From Liopterus haemorrhoidalis (Eukaryota > Arthropoda > Insecta > Coleoptera > Dytiscidae), in contig OZ020617.1 of the NCBI GenBank assembly GCA_963971575.1, positions 20,483,403-20,547,402 of the forward strand: DNA of 64,000 nucleotides, in the 5' to 3' direction. The position numbers and the translations under genes are program-made. The notes beneath the pieces were generated by a model that was not told the origin of the DNA, did no database searches, and saw nothing but the letters and a program-made list of their open reading frames with translations. Shown here piece after piece: positions 11,471 to 23,369 of this stretch; positions within the stretch are counted from its first letter, which is position 1; each line of letters starts with the position of its first letter.

Positions 11471-11586
11471 TCGATCCCAGAGCTGAATATACAATTTTGG
11501 AAGATAAAAATCTGAAGGAGGTGGGAGGATTCAAACCTGCATATCTGTGCACCGTAGCCAACCATATTGCCACGGAGCCACGACAG
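11340..11586 (-). repeat. tRNA-derived SINE
   Basis: On the minus strand the segment starting near 11586 has an A-box-like TGGCAATATGG and a B-box-like GGTTTGAATCC at tRNA-like spacing, then a non-tRNA body. It cannot be a working tRNA because no proper cloverleaf closes around it. The body length is uncertain and the left limit is a guess. Confidence 0.55.
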
Positions 11587-12114
11587 TTCTACAATAAAAC
11601 CTTTTCAAATTATCTTACACACTATTATATAAAAACGATGTAGTTTTTACCTGATTTCAAACTATTAATTATATTCAGATCATAAAGTCGTGGTTCATTT
11701 TATAACAAAATAAAATCAATGCTTGCCACGTTGTGTAGAAAATCGTATCTCCATTTTAAAGATATTTTCATGGCTTATATTTAATTTCTGAAGTTTTTTG
11801 CGGTCATATAATATTAAGATATATTCCTTGATAATTTAAAAAGCTTTACGCTTTTGAAAAGGGAGATAAAATCCCCATAAAATATAGAACCGATATTTAA
11901 GAACCCCTTACAGCTTATAATAAAAAGTCTGAATTATCTTTTTCTATTGTATTAACAGAGATATTTTTCAAAAGGCGAACGCTTACGATGTCATCAACAC
12001 TCTCAATAAATTCTTTTCATCGCGTAAATTTACTATAATAAAATGACGTATAAAATGCGTCGCGATAAAGTGCTGGTCAAAAAAATTCATTTCAAAACGC
12101 ACTTATAGTTTATT

Positions 12115-12720
12115 GCAGATCTAATAATAATAATAATTTAACAGCATTACAGACCATTAAAACCCTCGGCTTGATGATCTTTTTCCATTTTTGTCTATCA
12201 TTTGCTTGTTCTTCCTAGTTTCTTATTTCTAGAGCTTGTAAGTCTTTCTTCGGCGCTTCAAACCACTTTCCTTTTAAACGCCCGCTTCTTTTTTATTAGG
12301 CTCTTCTCCTTTGAATATCTTTTAGATAGTCTGTCACTCAGTAGTCTAACAAGATGACCTATCCACCTCAGTCTTTATTGCTTTGTCATTTCTACAATAC
12401 CTCCCCGAAATGGTCTATTACTGCATCATTTTTTTTCTTTCGTATCCAAATATTCCCCATTTTTTCGCCACCAAATATTGTTCTTAAATTTTTTCTTTCT
12501 TATACTCCTAGTTAATTTTGATTGTTCTTATTTATTACCCATACGTCACACGTATATGGTACAATCGGCCTTATAACTGTCTTCCGTCCCGGCATCTTGA
12601 CAAGTTCAGTATTTTTTCTTATACTTTAACTATTCTTCTACCAAATTTCATGGTGTCTCGGGTTCTTGTTTCCAAAAATGGAATCTCTGCATAATACGGA
12701 ACTAAATATTTTCACAACTA
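12115..12720 (-). pseudogene. LINE 3' fragment
   Basis: Scattered minus-strand pieces resemble the tail of a non-LTR retrotransposon polyprotein. One reads RLLSDRLSKRYSK and the last LEIRNEEQANDRQKWKK with a stop inside; these are the basic, Trp-rich segments that follow the reverse transcriptase. A TAATAATAATAAT run lies at its 3' end at about 12123-12136. Multiple stops and frameshifts are present. The clade is not resolved. Confidence 0.45.
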
Positions 12721-13056
12721 TGGTATTAGGTGTATCCAAAAGATTTTTTTTCAGTACTCCAGGTCAAATAATTAAAATCCAAATAAATCATCGGTTTTTT
12801 GCATTTTTGAAGAGTTGGCATCGCAGTTTGTAAAACGTCATAGTTGTATACATGATGATTTAGTGATATACAAAATGCACAAGGAAAAAACAAGGTAAAA
12901 CCGCTGTAGAAAAAGCATTTGAATCAATTTGGTTGGTCTTGGTGAAGGTGTGTCTTACAACATTTGCAAAATTCGGTGATTTTGAAGGAAGAAGTTAACC
13001 TATAAGAGCTTTGAAACGAAGTCTACTAAAAGGGAAAAATAATAGTGCAACGTTAG

Positions 13057-15726
13057 CAGTGGCGGCTGGTGCAGAGAGGGCGACGGGGCAATGCCCTCCC
13101 AATCATTTACATTTGAAAAAGAAGAAAATCTTTAATAAAAAATAATAATAGTAACATGTATTATTTTCATTTTACCCATTTTAAATTAATATTCAGTTAT
13201 ATTGAAATGATTATAACTTAAATTCGCATCGCGCAGCGTTTCGCTTTCTAAAAAAAATGTTTTTAGAATGGACAGGGCAAAAGAGCAAATGCTCAATATC
13301 TTTGTATGGATGTAGGTGCGGGGTACAAGCGGAGGTGAAGGACGAGCAATAGTATGTAACCTGTAGCGGCTATTGCAAGGGGTCAAAACATATTTTGTCC
13401 GTAGTTTTAATTCTCAATCGGTGTGCTTTGTTTTGACACTTGTTTTTAGTTTTCTGTTATTAGAAGGTTATGTATGTTCGATGTTTTAATAATTACATTA
13501 TTAAAATAGTGTTTTATTAGTGTATTGGATAATAATTTACTCGCTATATTTTCTTAAGTCTATGTGATTGTGTTTTAGGCTGAGTTGGGCAAATTGCAAT
13601 CAAACTAATGATTGAGGATTGAGGTTAAAAATTTAATTACAAGACTTGATTAATGAGTAAGGTACATCACTCATAATTAGGGTTCGGCAAAAATTTGCCA
13701 CGGTACTTTAGTTAGGTGTTTTTCGATAAAAAGTGGCACATGTGTTATCTGTAGAAATAAAATGTAATTATATATATTTGTAATGTGCCCTGCTGACAAT
13801 AGTGTAGCGTATAAAAATTTAATATCTTATCAAAAAGTGACCAATGGCAAAGGAGTGACCGGAATTACCTATCTCGGATATAATCCCAAAATAATGAGGT
13901 GTCGTTATTAAGATAAGAATTCATTGCGGTACAAGTGTTTTATTCTTTTGTTTTTTGTTGGTTTTTCGTTAAAATAAAGTTTAAAATAGCACGCCTATGG
14001 CAAAAGTATCGTTGCATATTTTTACCGGTCTCTACTCACAATGTAGTTATTCACACTGGTAACTAAATTAAATATTTACTCATTATCATGAATAAATTTT
14101 TAGTTATGATTGAAACTAAATTTAGGATTGAGATTTGATTTTTTCACTCTCACTGTTCATTGGAAATTAGTATTTGTACATTGTAGACGTATGACGCAGA
14201 TTTAATTTGTGAAAAATTTGAGTGATATATTTTACAATTATATATTTGTATTTTTTCGCCAACATAAGTGACAATGATACTCGTGAAAGTTTTGGTGCAT
14301 CAACTCTTTTAATATCTGAAGCATCAAGTAACTCATAGCTTCAAACTTTCTCAGTAAGCCAATTATGGTAAGAGAAGAAATGTTTTATTTAAATCGAAAA
14401 CGGTAGATGATACGTTTTTTCAATATTCAACTTATTTCAATATTTAGCCGAAAAAAATGCCAATCTAAAGTTGAAATTAAAGGATATAATAGTATATTAA
14501 AACACAAGTCAATAGAGGCTTACGACAGAGAATACAACTTATTTGGGGAAGGTTCATTGAACACCACTATAATATTGGGGGGGAAGTAACCTCATACACC
14601 AAAAAAGGAAAAGAAGAGACGTCCTCCTGGCGTTGAAGGATCTACGACCCAATTTCAGAAGGAATTTCCGCAAGAGAGATAATTAAAAAAAACAAATCAT
14701 AAATGAGTTGGGGGGGGGTTGCACACCGCAAAATATGCAGAGTCTTGAATTGGAGAAGGATTTTCGAAAGGGGGATAAAAAAACACGTTAAAAACCCCAA
14801 ATTCTGAATCCCTGAGGCGCTAGAGGCAAAACACTAAAAATTTTCAATCTTTTCAAGAAAAACTTTGCAAAAAATCATAAGTCCACGAATATATTAGGTT
14901 AACTTGACAGCATCAGAACTTGACATTTCATTCAGTGTTACCGACCTCCAATAACTAAAATTCGGTGTTGAAATGGACCTTCTTATAGCACTCAAATGAA
15001 TGATGATATGAGCGTTTTATGAACGCAAGGTAGAAAAAAATTGTTTATCGAATTTTATATTTCATCTTTAAAAACGACACAGAATCGATGCAATTATTGC
15101 ATTTAAAAAAAAACATTGATTCTAAAGGTAGACAAACAGTTGTTTCTCAAAAATCAAGAACTATTAGAGCCGGAACTTTGTCACAACAAAAATTTTAAGA
15201 ATTTACCAAATATGTTATTCCTCTAAGGTCGGTAGAGTAGCAAAATGTAATGATCTTTCGAAAGCTGCAAGACTGCCAAAAATTATTGAGAATTTGGGTA
15301 TAGGGATATTATATATGTAATATATAAACTGATCTGAGCGACTCAAATTTTTCTGACAAAATATCACAATATGAGTGAAAACTAATGATTTGACACTAAT
15401 GATTATTATTTAGTTAAGGATTTATGATTACATCCATTATTGATTGAATAAGGAATGATTAATTTAGTCTGACACATTGTTTGATACATTTTCATTCAAA
15501 TTTTTAGTTGATTGAAAGTTTAGTTAAATAATGCCCAACTCTGGCTTTAGGTAAGGGACGAATTTTGGAAAAAAAATAAATAAATGAATGAGAATGAAAA
15601 ACGAGTTCCCAAGAAAATAAAAAACCAATAAAGCAAGGAAATTTTATTCAAAAACCCTTTTTGATAAGCTTCTGCCATCAAAAATCTTTTTGCCCAACCA
15701 TAAAATAATGTCACGAGCCGCCACTG
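13057..15726. mobile_element. hAT element, non-autonomous, TSD AACGTTAG
   Basis: The ends are CAGTGGCGGCTGGTG and, in reverse, CAGTGGCGGCTCGTG, starting with the CAG typical of hAT transposons. The flanks are the perfect 8 bp duplication AACGTTAG at 13049-13056 and 15727-15734. The 2670 bp between encode no transposase I can recognise. Most of the interior is a second hAT element at 13580-15543, so the outer element was originally only about 700 bp. The similar string CAGTGGCGAAGG in reverse near 41.74 kb may be an end of the same family. Confidence 0.85.
13580..15543. mobile_element. Nested hAT element, TSD G(T/C)TTTAGG
   Basis: The termini are CTGAGTTGGGCA and, in reverse, CAGAGTTGGGCA. 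The flanks are GTTTTAGG (13572-13579) and GCTTTAGG (15544-15551), an 8 bp duplication with one mismatch. Both subterminal regions are rich in ATTGA/TCAAT and TAATGA motifs, as expected for transposase-binding repeats. I see no transposase frame in the 1964 bp. Confidence 0.75.
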
Positions 15727-15734
15727 AACGTTAG

Positions 15735-16845
15735 ATAGAAAATTTCCCTATGCTCCTCACAGAATTAACAGGAATTTCTATATTGTTAATTTACCGAAAA
15801 TTGTATTAAGCCAAATTTTAGAAACAAAAAGCCATATGAACAAAATAATATAATTTTTGTTTTAAATTGTAAAAAATTCACAAAATTTTAAAACTTAATT
15901 TAATTATCATCTATTCTTTTTATTACTTTTCCGTACTTTCCAACAGAGATTAATTCTGTACACTGAATTAAATTAATGTGAACATTTTTCTTTTTTGCTT
16001 TTGTCCCGTAACAGCGGTAGGGCGTATCCGTGACTACAGACCGACAGATAGAGCGTTATGTTTTATGTATTTGCAATACAGATTTTTTTATTTTGAAATG
16101 TAATTATGCAGTGTCAATGCTATTAAATTGATTACGGCAGCTCGTTTGTTTTGCACGCAAAAAATTGTCGAGCCATTGAATCGTATTTTACAATGTGTTT
16201 GTTTAATAATTAATGGACTAAAACTATTGCGGTGTGGAAGAGGATATGTATTGTTTATTTTCAATTATTATAAAAATGTGATTATATGTGGAATGTAAAT
16301 TATTCGACAGAGGTTAAATTAATGTAACATTTGTTATGAATTTTGGATTGAATCGATATTTAACTTAAAGGGTAAATATCATTCGGAAAATTGAATACAC
16401 CCACATTAAGCCTATGGGAGGAATTGGTGACTGAACAGCAACATATTTGACATTTACGAGCGTAATCTGGTACTCTACGTCCAACAGTTTACACACTGCG
16501 GTGCCTCGGGGTTCTACGACAGTGATTCTAGGATTCCGTGGTACAGATTCTCACAGTATTCAGTTAATTAATATTAAATGAAAGCACAACTGTATGGTTC
16601 GTACAAGTTTCTTATACAAAACTGGCAATCTGAAATAAAATTATTATCAACCTAAACACAAAAATATTTGTTGCATATAGGTGTTAATTTTTCAAATTAT
16701 TTTTACACTATCTTTTAGTTTTGTCACAAGATTTGGTTAATATATAGGTAGTTGTATTTAAAGTCGCTGTTTTCTTGTGTCTTTTGAGTATTTATTTCAA
16801 TAACAAAATGGGTGAATATATTAAGCCAAGAGAATCTTCGCCCTA
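15735..16845. other. Intergenic DNA, no supported gene
   Basis: AT-rich sequence without recognisable coding or terminal inverted repeats. A semi-duplicated motif around 16497-16550 (CGGTGCCTCGGGGTTCTACG, then GGATTCCGTGGTACAG) is the only feature I noted. Confidence 0.4.
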
Positions 16846-16849
16846 CAAC

Positions 16850-17231
16850 GTAAAGTCGTGAGAATAATGGCCTCTGCTCCTTTCCAAGCTGACTGCCGGG
16901 ATCTTTTTGTGAAATTCCATATAATGTCCCTGCCATCCTTATATATCTATCACTGCCTGTTGCATATCTTTAAAATTTTGCAAAATATTCCAACCAACCA
17001 AGCGAAACACACAGCCATTATACTCGTTCGAGAAACAATATCCGCTCCAATTTTCTACGCCTAAATATTTCCAGAAACTGCTGCAGTTATTATTCAATTA
17101 AATTTTTTAATCTTTTACCTGAGGAGGTTAGAAAGCTACCTTTTCAAAAATTCCAGACAAAACTGAAAGTAATCTTGTGTCAAAATCCATTGTACAGCTT
17201 TGAGGAATTAGAGCATGTAAATTTTAACTAA
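16850..17231 (+). pseudogene. LINE C-terminal remnant, interrupted by a Helitron
   Basis: The plus strand encodes the segment after the reverse transcriptase of a Jockey/CR1-like element. MSLPSLYIYHCLLHIFK is the recognisable block, followed after frame changes by NLLPEEVRKLPFQKFQTKL-like sequence and a region like CQNPLYSFEELEHV. The coding part ends near 17220. The element's 3' tail resumes at 20148 after the Helitron and ends in an ATT run. The protein is frameshifted several times. Confidence 0.65.
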
Positions 17232-20147
17232 TCTATATATATAAAAGCAAGTGTCCTGACTGACTGACTCATCACCGCCCAGCCCGAACCCCTGGGCCTA
17301 GAAACTTGAAATTTGGAGAGTATATTCCCTCCATGACGTAAGCATCCACTAAGAAGGGATTTTTCGAAATCCAACCCCTAAGGGGCGAAAAGGGGTGAAA
17401 TGTGATTTCACGGATTCTTTTATATCTCTTCGGGTCGATGGGATATCGACTTAGTTTTTGCTTACAAAGATTATCCATACAAATGCCGAAAAACTTATTT
17501 CAAGATTTTGTCCTAATCAACCCCTAAAGGGGTGAATCTTCAAACGGGGTGAATTATACATCCCGTCGTATTTCCTGAGTTTGTTGAGTTGTAAGGTTTC
17601 TTTTTGGCACATAGGTGTCTTTTTACAATATCTCGAAATGGTTTTCACAGTTTTTTAAAATTTCACCCCTAAAGGGTGAAAAGAGGTGACATGTGATTTC
17701 AAGGATTCTTTAATATCTCTTAGGACCAATAAGATACCGACTTGGTTTCTTCTTACAATAATTACTGATACAAATGCCGAAAAACTTATTTCAGGATTTT
17801 GTCCTAATCAACCCCTAAAGAGGTGAATCTACAAACGGGGTGAATTATACATCCCGTCGTATTTAATGTGTTTGTTGAGTTATAAAATTTATTTTTTGCA
17901 CATAGGTATCTTTTTGAAATATCTCGAAACGGTATTGACAGTTTTTTAAAATTACATCCCTAAAGGGTGAAAAGGGGTGAAATGTTAATTCAAGGATTCC
18001 TTAATATCTCTTAGGACCAATAAGATACTGACTTGGTTTTTGCTTACAAAGATTACCCATACAAATGCCGAAAAACTTATTTCAGGATTTTGTCCTAATC
18101 AACCCCTAAAGGGGTGAATCTACAAGCGGGCTGAATTATACATCCCGTCGTATTTCCTGTGTTTGTCGAGTTATAAAATTTCTTTTTAGCACATAAGTGT
18201 CTTTTTAAAATATCTCGAAATAATATTGCCAGTGTTTTAAAATTACACCCCTTAAGGGTGAAAAGGGGTGAAATGTGAACTCAAGGATTTCTTAATACCT
18301 CTTAGAACCAATAAAATATCGACTTGGTTTTTTCTTACAAAGATTACTCATACAAATGCCGAAAAACCTATTTCAGGATTTTGCCCTAATCAACCCCTAA
18401 AGGGGTGAATCTACAATCGGGGTGAATTATACATGCAGTCGTTTTTTCTGTGTTTGTTGACTTATAACATACCTTTTTGGCACATAGGTGTCTTTTTTAA
18501 ATACCTCGAAATAGTTTTGACAGTTCTTTTAATTTCCCCTAAAGGGTTAAAAGGGTTAAAAGGGGTGAAATTTGATTTCAATGATTCTCTAATATCTCTG
18601 AGGACCAATAAAATATCGATTTGGTTTTTGCTTATAAAGATTACCAATACAAAGGCCGAAAAACCTATTTCAGGATTTTGTCCTAATCTACCCCTAAAAG
18701 GGTGAATCTACATTCGGACTTAATTATACATCCCGTCGTATTTCCTGTATTTGTTGAGTCCTAACATTTATTTTTGGCTAATGGTTGTTTTTTTAAAATA
18801 TCTCGAAATGGTTTTGACAATTTTTTAAAATTGCATCCGTAAAGGGTGAAATGTGATTTCAAGGATTCCTTAATATTTCTTAGGACCAATAAGTTATGAG
18901 CGATTTGATTTTTGCTTATAAAGATTACCTATACAAATGCCAAAAACTTTTTTCAGTATTTTATCCTAATCAACCCCTAAAGGAGTGAATCTACATTCGG
19001 GGTAAATTATACATCCCGTCGTATTTCCTGTGTTTGTTGAGTCATAACATTCCTTTTTGGCACATAGATGTTTTTTTAAAATACCTCGAAATAATTTTGA
19101 CAGTTTTTTAAAATTTCACCCTTTTGGGTACTTTTTATTCGATAGAACGTTTTTTGGACATAGATACATGAAATTCGCAAAATATATTCCACTAAGAAGG
19201 GAATTTTCGAAAGTAGACCTCTAAGGAGGCAAAATGAGGGTGAAATATGATTTCAGGAATTCCTCAATATCTCTTAGATCCAATCATATATCGACTTGGT
19301 TTTTGCTTACAAATGTTATCCATAAAAATGTTAGCAACAGAAATTCAGGATTTTGCCCTAATCAACCCCTAAAGACATGAATCTACATTCGGAGTGAATT
19401 ATAGAAACCTTACATAGGCTTCTATTAAATAGAAACCTACATAGCTTTCTTTTTAAAATATTTAGTAAGCGTTTTGACAATTTTTTTAAATTTCATACCT
19501 AACGGGGTTAATTGGTATTTTCATATTCGATAGAACGTCCCTTGACATACAGACATGAAATTCGGGAAATATATTCCCCCCATGACGTAACACCCACTAA
19601 TATGGAATTTTTCAAAATTCGATCCCTAAGGGGGTGAAAAGGGCAGAAATGTGATTTCACGGATTCCTCAATATCTCTTAGGACTATTGAGATATTGACT
19701 TGGTTTTTGCTTACAAAAGTTACCCATACTTAGTTAAACTTAAACTTATTTTAAAATTTTACCCTAACCAAACCCTAAAAGGGTGGCTCTGCCTTCAGGA
19801 TATAGAACCCTTCGTATTTCCTTCGTTTGTTGAGTTATACATATTCCTTTTTGGCATATATATGTCTTTTTAAAATAAGTAAAAATTTTTACAGTTTATT
19901 TTTTACTCAGTTTGACGTAAGAACCCACTAAGAAAGGATTTTTTGAAGTTCGATTTCTATGTGGTGAAAGAGAGTAAAATGTTTTTTCACGGATTCCTCA
20001 ATATCTCTTAGGACAAATGAGATATCGACTAGGTTTTTTCTTACAAATGTTACCCATACACATGATTAAAAACAATCTGAGTATTTTATACTAATGACAC
20101 AAATGAGATCGTCAACATACCGTAGCGAAGCACGGGTGCTCAGCTAG
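17232..20147 (+). mobile_element. Non-autonomous Helitron with internal tandem repeats
   Basis: The element starts TCTATATATATAAAAGC and ends CTAG, sitting exactly between an A (17231) and a T (20148), which is the Helitron insertion rule. A hairpin with stem CCGT/ACGG lies about 10 bases before the 3' end (20120-20136). No Rep/helicase is encoded. The 2916 bp consist mostly of about eight to nine diverged copies of a unit of roughly 310 bp, each containing CCCCTAAAGGGGTGAA-like palindromes and CATCCCGTCGTATTTCCTG. It split an older LINE. Confidence 0.85.
17400..20090. repeat. About 310 bp tandem repeats inside the Helitron
   Basis: Successive units share GGATTC(C/T)TTAATATCTC, ACTTGGTTTTTGCTTACAAA, AAATGCCGAAAAACTTATTT and TACATCCCGTCGTATTTCC. 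The first five units (17.4-18.9 kb) are clearly tandem; later ones are shorter and more diverged. Short palindromes around CCCCTAAAGGGG recur in each unit and could form small hairpins. Confidence 0.8.
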
Positions 20148-20259
20148 TAATGTATAATTGTGAAATTTGTATTTTGTATTTTATGTATTTTGACTGACTA
20201 AAAACAATACCTACTCTGTATAGTATCTTAGTCAATAAACATTATTATTATTATTATTA
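20148..20259 (+). repeat. 3' UTR and ATT tail of the LINE split by the Helitron
   Basis: This short stretch ends with AGTCAATAAACATT followed by repeated ATT, the simple-repeat tail typical of CR1/Jockey-like LINEs. It reads as the direct continuation of the fragment ending at 17231. Confidence 0.65.
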
Positions 20260-20575
20260 ATCAAAGTATTCTTCCTCGGAAGTAGTTATGACTATTCTCA
20301 CTTTTGTGGCAAGTTGAATTCCGTGACGAAAGAATGGTCTGTCGATTAAGCCGATCCATTCAGCAACCCAAGGTTTAACTTCTCCGTAGTTATGGAAATG
20401 TGTATCTTCCAAAGTGTGTTGCATCGATTGGAACAGATGGTAATCGCTTGGGACCATATCTGGAGAACACGCTGGTTGCGGGAGAACCTCCCATTTGAGC
20501 TCCATCAGTGTTTATTCTACGACTATTGCAACATGAGGCCGAGCATTGTCATTGTCAAAACCGACATAGGGCAGA
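20257..20575 (-). pseudogene. mariner transposase C-terminal remnant
   Basis: The minus strand encodes DNDNARPHVAIVVE, a stop, then MELKWEVLPQPACSPDMVPS with DYHLFQSM after it. These are the second and third catalytic Asp blocks of a mariner D,D34D transposase (HDNARPH and SPDLAPSDYHLF in the family). The rest of the C-terminus follows to SEEEYFD. The N-terminal half and the first Asp are absent, and one stop interrupts the frame. It sits directly against the ATT tail of the LINE. This is a different mariner lineage from the copies at 32-41 kb. Confidence 0.8.
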
Positions 20576-21513
20576 TCAGATCGAGCGCTTGCGAACCGCT
20601 CGGAACGAGCGCGTGATCCCTTCCAAACTAAACAAAAATATTACACAGCGTGTTACCTTACGCGATGATCAGTTCGACAATGAAGACCCAGCTTTAAATA
20701 CACTATTACACGAAACAATGTGGTTTGTAAATCAAAACAAAATATCCATTAAATGTGATGTACAAGCACTACAGTAACAATTAAGTGCTATAACACATTT
20801 CAGTATTGCACTCCCTTTTTACTTGATCATAATTCAATAACATGTTTAATCTTTCTCTAATTAACAAAACAGTGCTTTTAATATTTAATTAAACGATGAG
20901 TGCTATTAACTCAGCTCAGCAATTAGTTGGCGTGCAATTTGTTAATTAATTAGTAATAGTTTGGATAGTTGAACTTTAATGTGAAATACATATATTAAAT
21001 TTAATCTACTAATAAAGCTTATAAATGGACATATTTAATTGTTTGTACTAGAAATTTGTAAATTAACATTACATAACTATATCAATAATTAATATTATAG
21101 ATAGATGTTGAAATTTATTTATCTACAATTTATAGTTATATTACCAATCATTTTGCAAAATTATAAACTGTCTAAATTGATTTCCAGAGAACAGACAGTT
21201 TAGATGGTCATGGGTTTTAATCCTACTTTATTGGAAAAAAACAGTGATGGACCATTGTTCTTTTTAATTTAATAGGATTAGAACATATTACTACCTAAAG
21301 AGTCCGTTCCCTGTTGGTTTTATACAGCTACAGTCATTTCACATAAAATTTCGACGAGTATAGACTTGTGAAATTTAGTATTCGCACCTCAAAGAATAGC
21401 AATAGAGAATATGCAGAAAAATATCTTATTCCATAAGAAAGTTATTAATTGTTTAATATTAAACTTTTCAAATACCGCCCTTTAGTGACGTAGCTGGTCA
21501 CACAAGTGTCTTA
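20576..21513. other. Intergenic DNA, no supported gene
   Basis: A plus-strand frame (20508-20777) overlaps the mariner remnant and has no recognisable domain. The rest is AT-rich. Confidence 0.4.
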
Positions 21514-21668
21514 CAGATCAATTCCGTAAAAAGTTACTGTGTAGTAACGTTACTACAAGATAAAATGTTATAAAAGTATAATGACTTTCATTCATGATAG
21601 TAACTGACCTGGCATAGTGACAAATTTAGTTACTATGGTCATAGTAACTGAGTTACAGAATTGATCTG
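21514..21668. mobile_element. Harbinger-like MITE (155 bp), TSD TTA
   Basis: The ends are CAGATCAATTCCGTAA and, in reverse, CAGATCAATTCTGTAA. They are flanked by TTA at 21511-21513 and 21669-21671. The inverted similarity continues inward (GTTACT and AGTAAC motifs). It is non-coding. Confidence 0.75.
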
Positions 21669-21671
21669 TTA

Positions 21672-23289
21672 GACTAATATGTAAGCAAATGACGTCAATG
21701 ATACCCATTATTTTTCCATTTTCTTTAATTTTTAAAACTGATGTTCAAAATATAAAATGGTAGAGACAACAAATTATTTTTGAAAATATTAGTAAGAAAT
21801 AACATATACATAGAGGCAGCTACGTCACAGTTACGTAAATTTTAAAATGTAAAAGTATTTATAACTATTTTTTGTCAAAATCATAATGAACTTTACAAAA
21901 TTAAATATGCCAATATATATAAAAACTGCTTATTATTCATAAAAAATTATTCTACAGGTTTATTCTGGGAAGAAACCCGGGTACAAGTATTTTTTTGGGG
22001 TCGCAAACAATTTATCACCAATAAGAAAGCCAATACAAAAATCTATAAGACAGACCGGGACCGTTGTAGAACAAGGGGTAAATAATAGCTCTTGACCAGT
22101 TGTGAACATAGGCTAGAAATTCAGATTCAAACGGTTGGCGAGCAAAGGGGGGAACTCAAACACGGTTGTTCAGCACGGATGATAATGGGTCCCAAACAAC
22201 AAGCCATATTCAAAAGATTGTTTATTCAATTCCATTTTTATTTTATTTTTTAAGGGCATTTAGGTTCGTCAACTACGGAGTTCATTTGCCCCTTCTAGTG
22301 GTTATTTGTCTCTTCTAGTGGTTATTTGTCTCGATTTGAATCTCGTACGATTTGTCGTACGATAATTATTGCATTGAGAATTTTGTTCAGAATTATCGGA
22401 TGTAACATTATTGTAGTATACCATCCAATATTTATCGCTTTGAATTTGCTTTGCACCAACTGATGCGCACTACGTCTATTTTTGTAAGTTGACAGAATTC
22501 AAATAATTGTACTTAATCTAGAATGGACAAATAGTTTACCAATTTTTGAAGACTGATAATATTAATCTTTGTCCCAAATCAGTAAATCTCTTGGATTCGC
22601 AAAGCCGTACCGTTTTATGTTCTAATTTATTACATTTGAAATTGAAGGGAATTATTATTTTATTTATTTTTAGTTATTATTATTTTTGTCTATAAAACTA
22701 CGATTTTTCTTTATCAAAAATATTATTGTTGTCATTATTATCGTTATAAAATAGTTTAAAGAAAATAAAAACATATTATATTAATAATGATTTCGTTGAA
22801 TTTGTTTTATGCATAATACTCAACTTGAATAAATAAATGAGATGTATAGAAATTGTAATCAAGACTAGATTGTGAACAAGAAATGTTTAAAAAAAAAATT
22901 ACAAAGATTATCAAAAAAAACAAAAAAATAATAATAATTCCCCCGGTACTTTTTTCCTGGATTGGAATATTTAATGGTCACCTTAGATAAGTCACTAGTT
23001 AAGTATGTTAGATAATAAGATGTTGGAAAAATCCAAACGTATATATAAATGTCCTAAGAATGTGAACAGCTAAATCCAATTTATTTTAAACAAAATAAGA
23101 AAAAATATTGGTAAAGTTGATACTAAATAACCTCGAAATATGTTTGACAGATGAACAGTTGTTCGCTACAGTCACATGAATATGCGCATCTTATACTGCG
23201 CCATTATTGATTCATTCTGTCCAATATTTTAGGTGGAGACAATAAATATTGTTTGGTTTTCAATACCATACAATATCTCGTACGAAAAT
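21672..23289. other. Intergenic DNA with a pair of distant inverted repeats
   Basis: TTGAATCTCGTACGATTT at about 22335-22352 is repeated in reverse at about 23325-23343, roughly 1 kb apart, with weaker similarity extending on both sides. This may mark a degraded element. A 22 bp motif (CTTCTAGTGGTTATTTGTCTC) is tandemly duplicated at about 22292-22334. I see no coding sequence. Confidence 0.4.
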
Positions 23290-23369
23290 CCTGTAGTACA
23301 CGATACAATAATTTGTGTACTATAAATCGTACGAGATTCAAAACGAGAAATCGCATCGTGTACTACAGG
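23290..23369. repeat. 80 bp inverted-repeat unit
   Basis: CCTGTAGTACACGAT at the left and its perfect reverse complement at the right enclose about 50 bases. It could be a tiny MITE or the end structure of a larger element. There is no clear target duplication. Confidence 0.55.

Noticed and set aside
20508..20777. 89-codon plus-strand frame
   Set aside because: Its first part is the reverse of the mariner remnant, and the rest has no recognisable domain.
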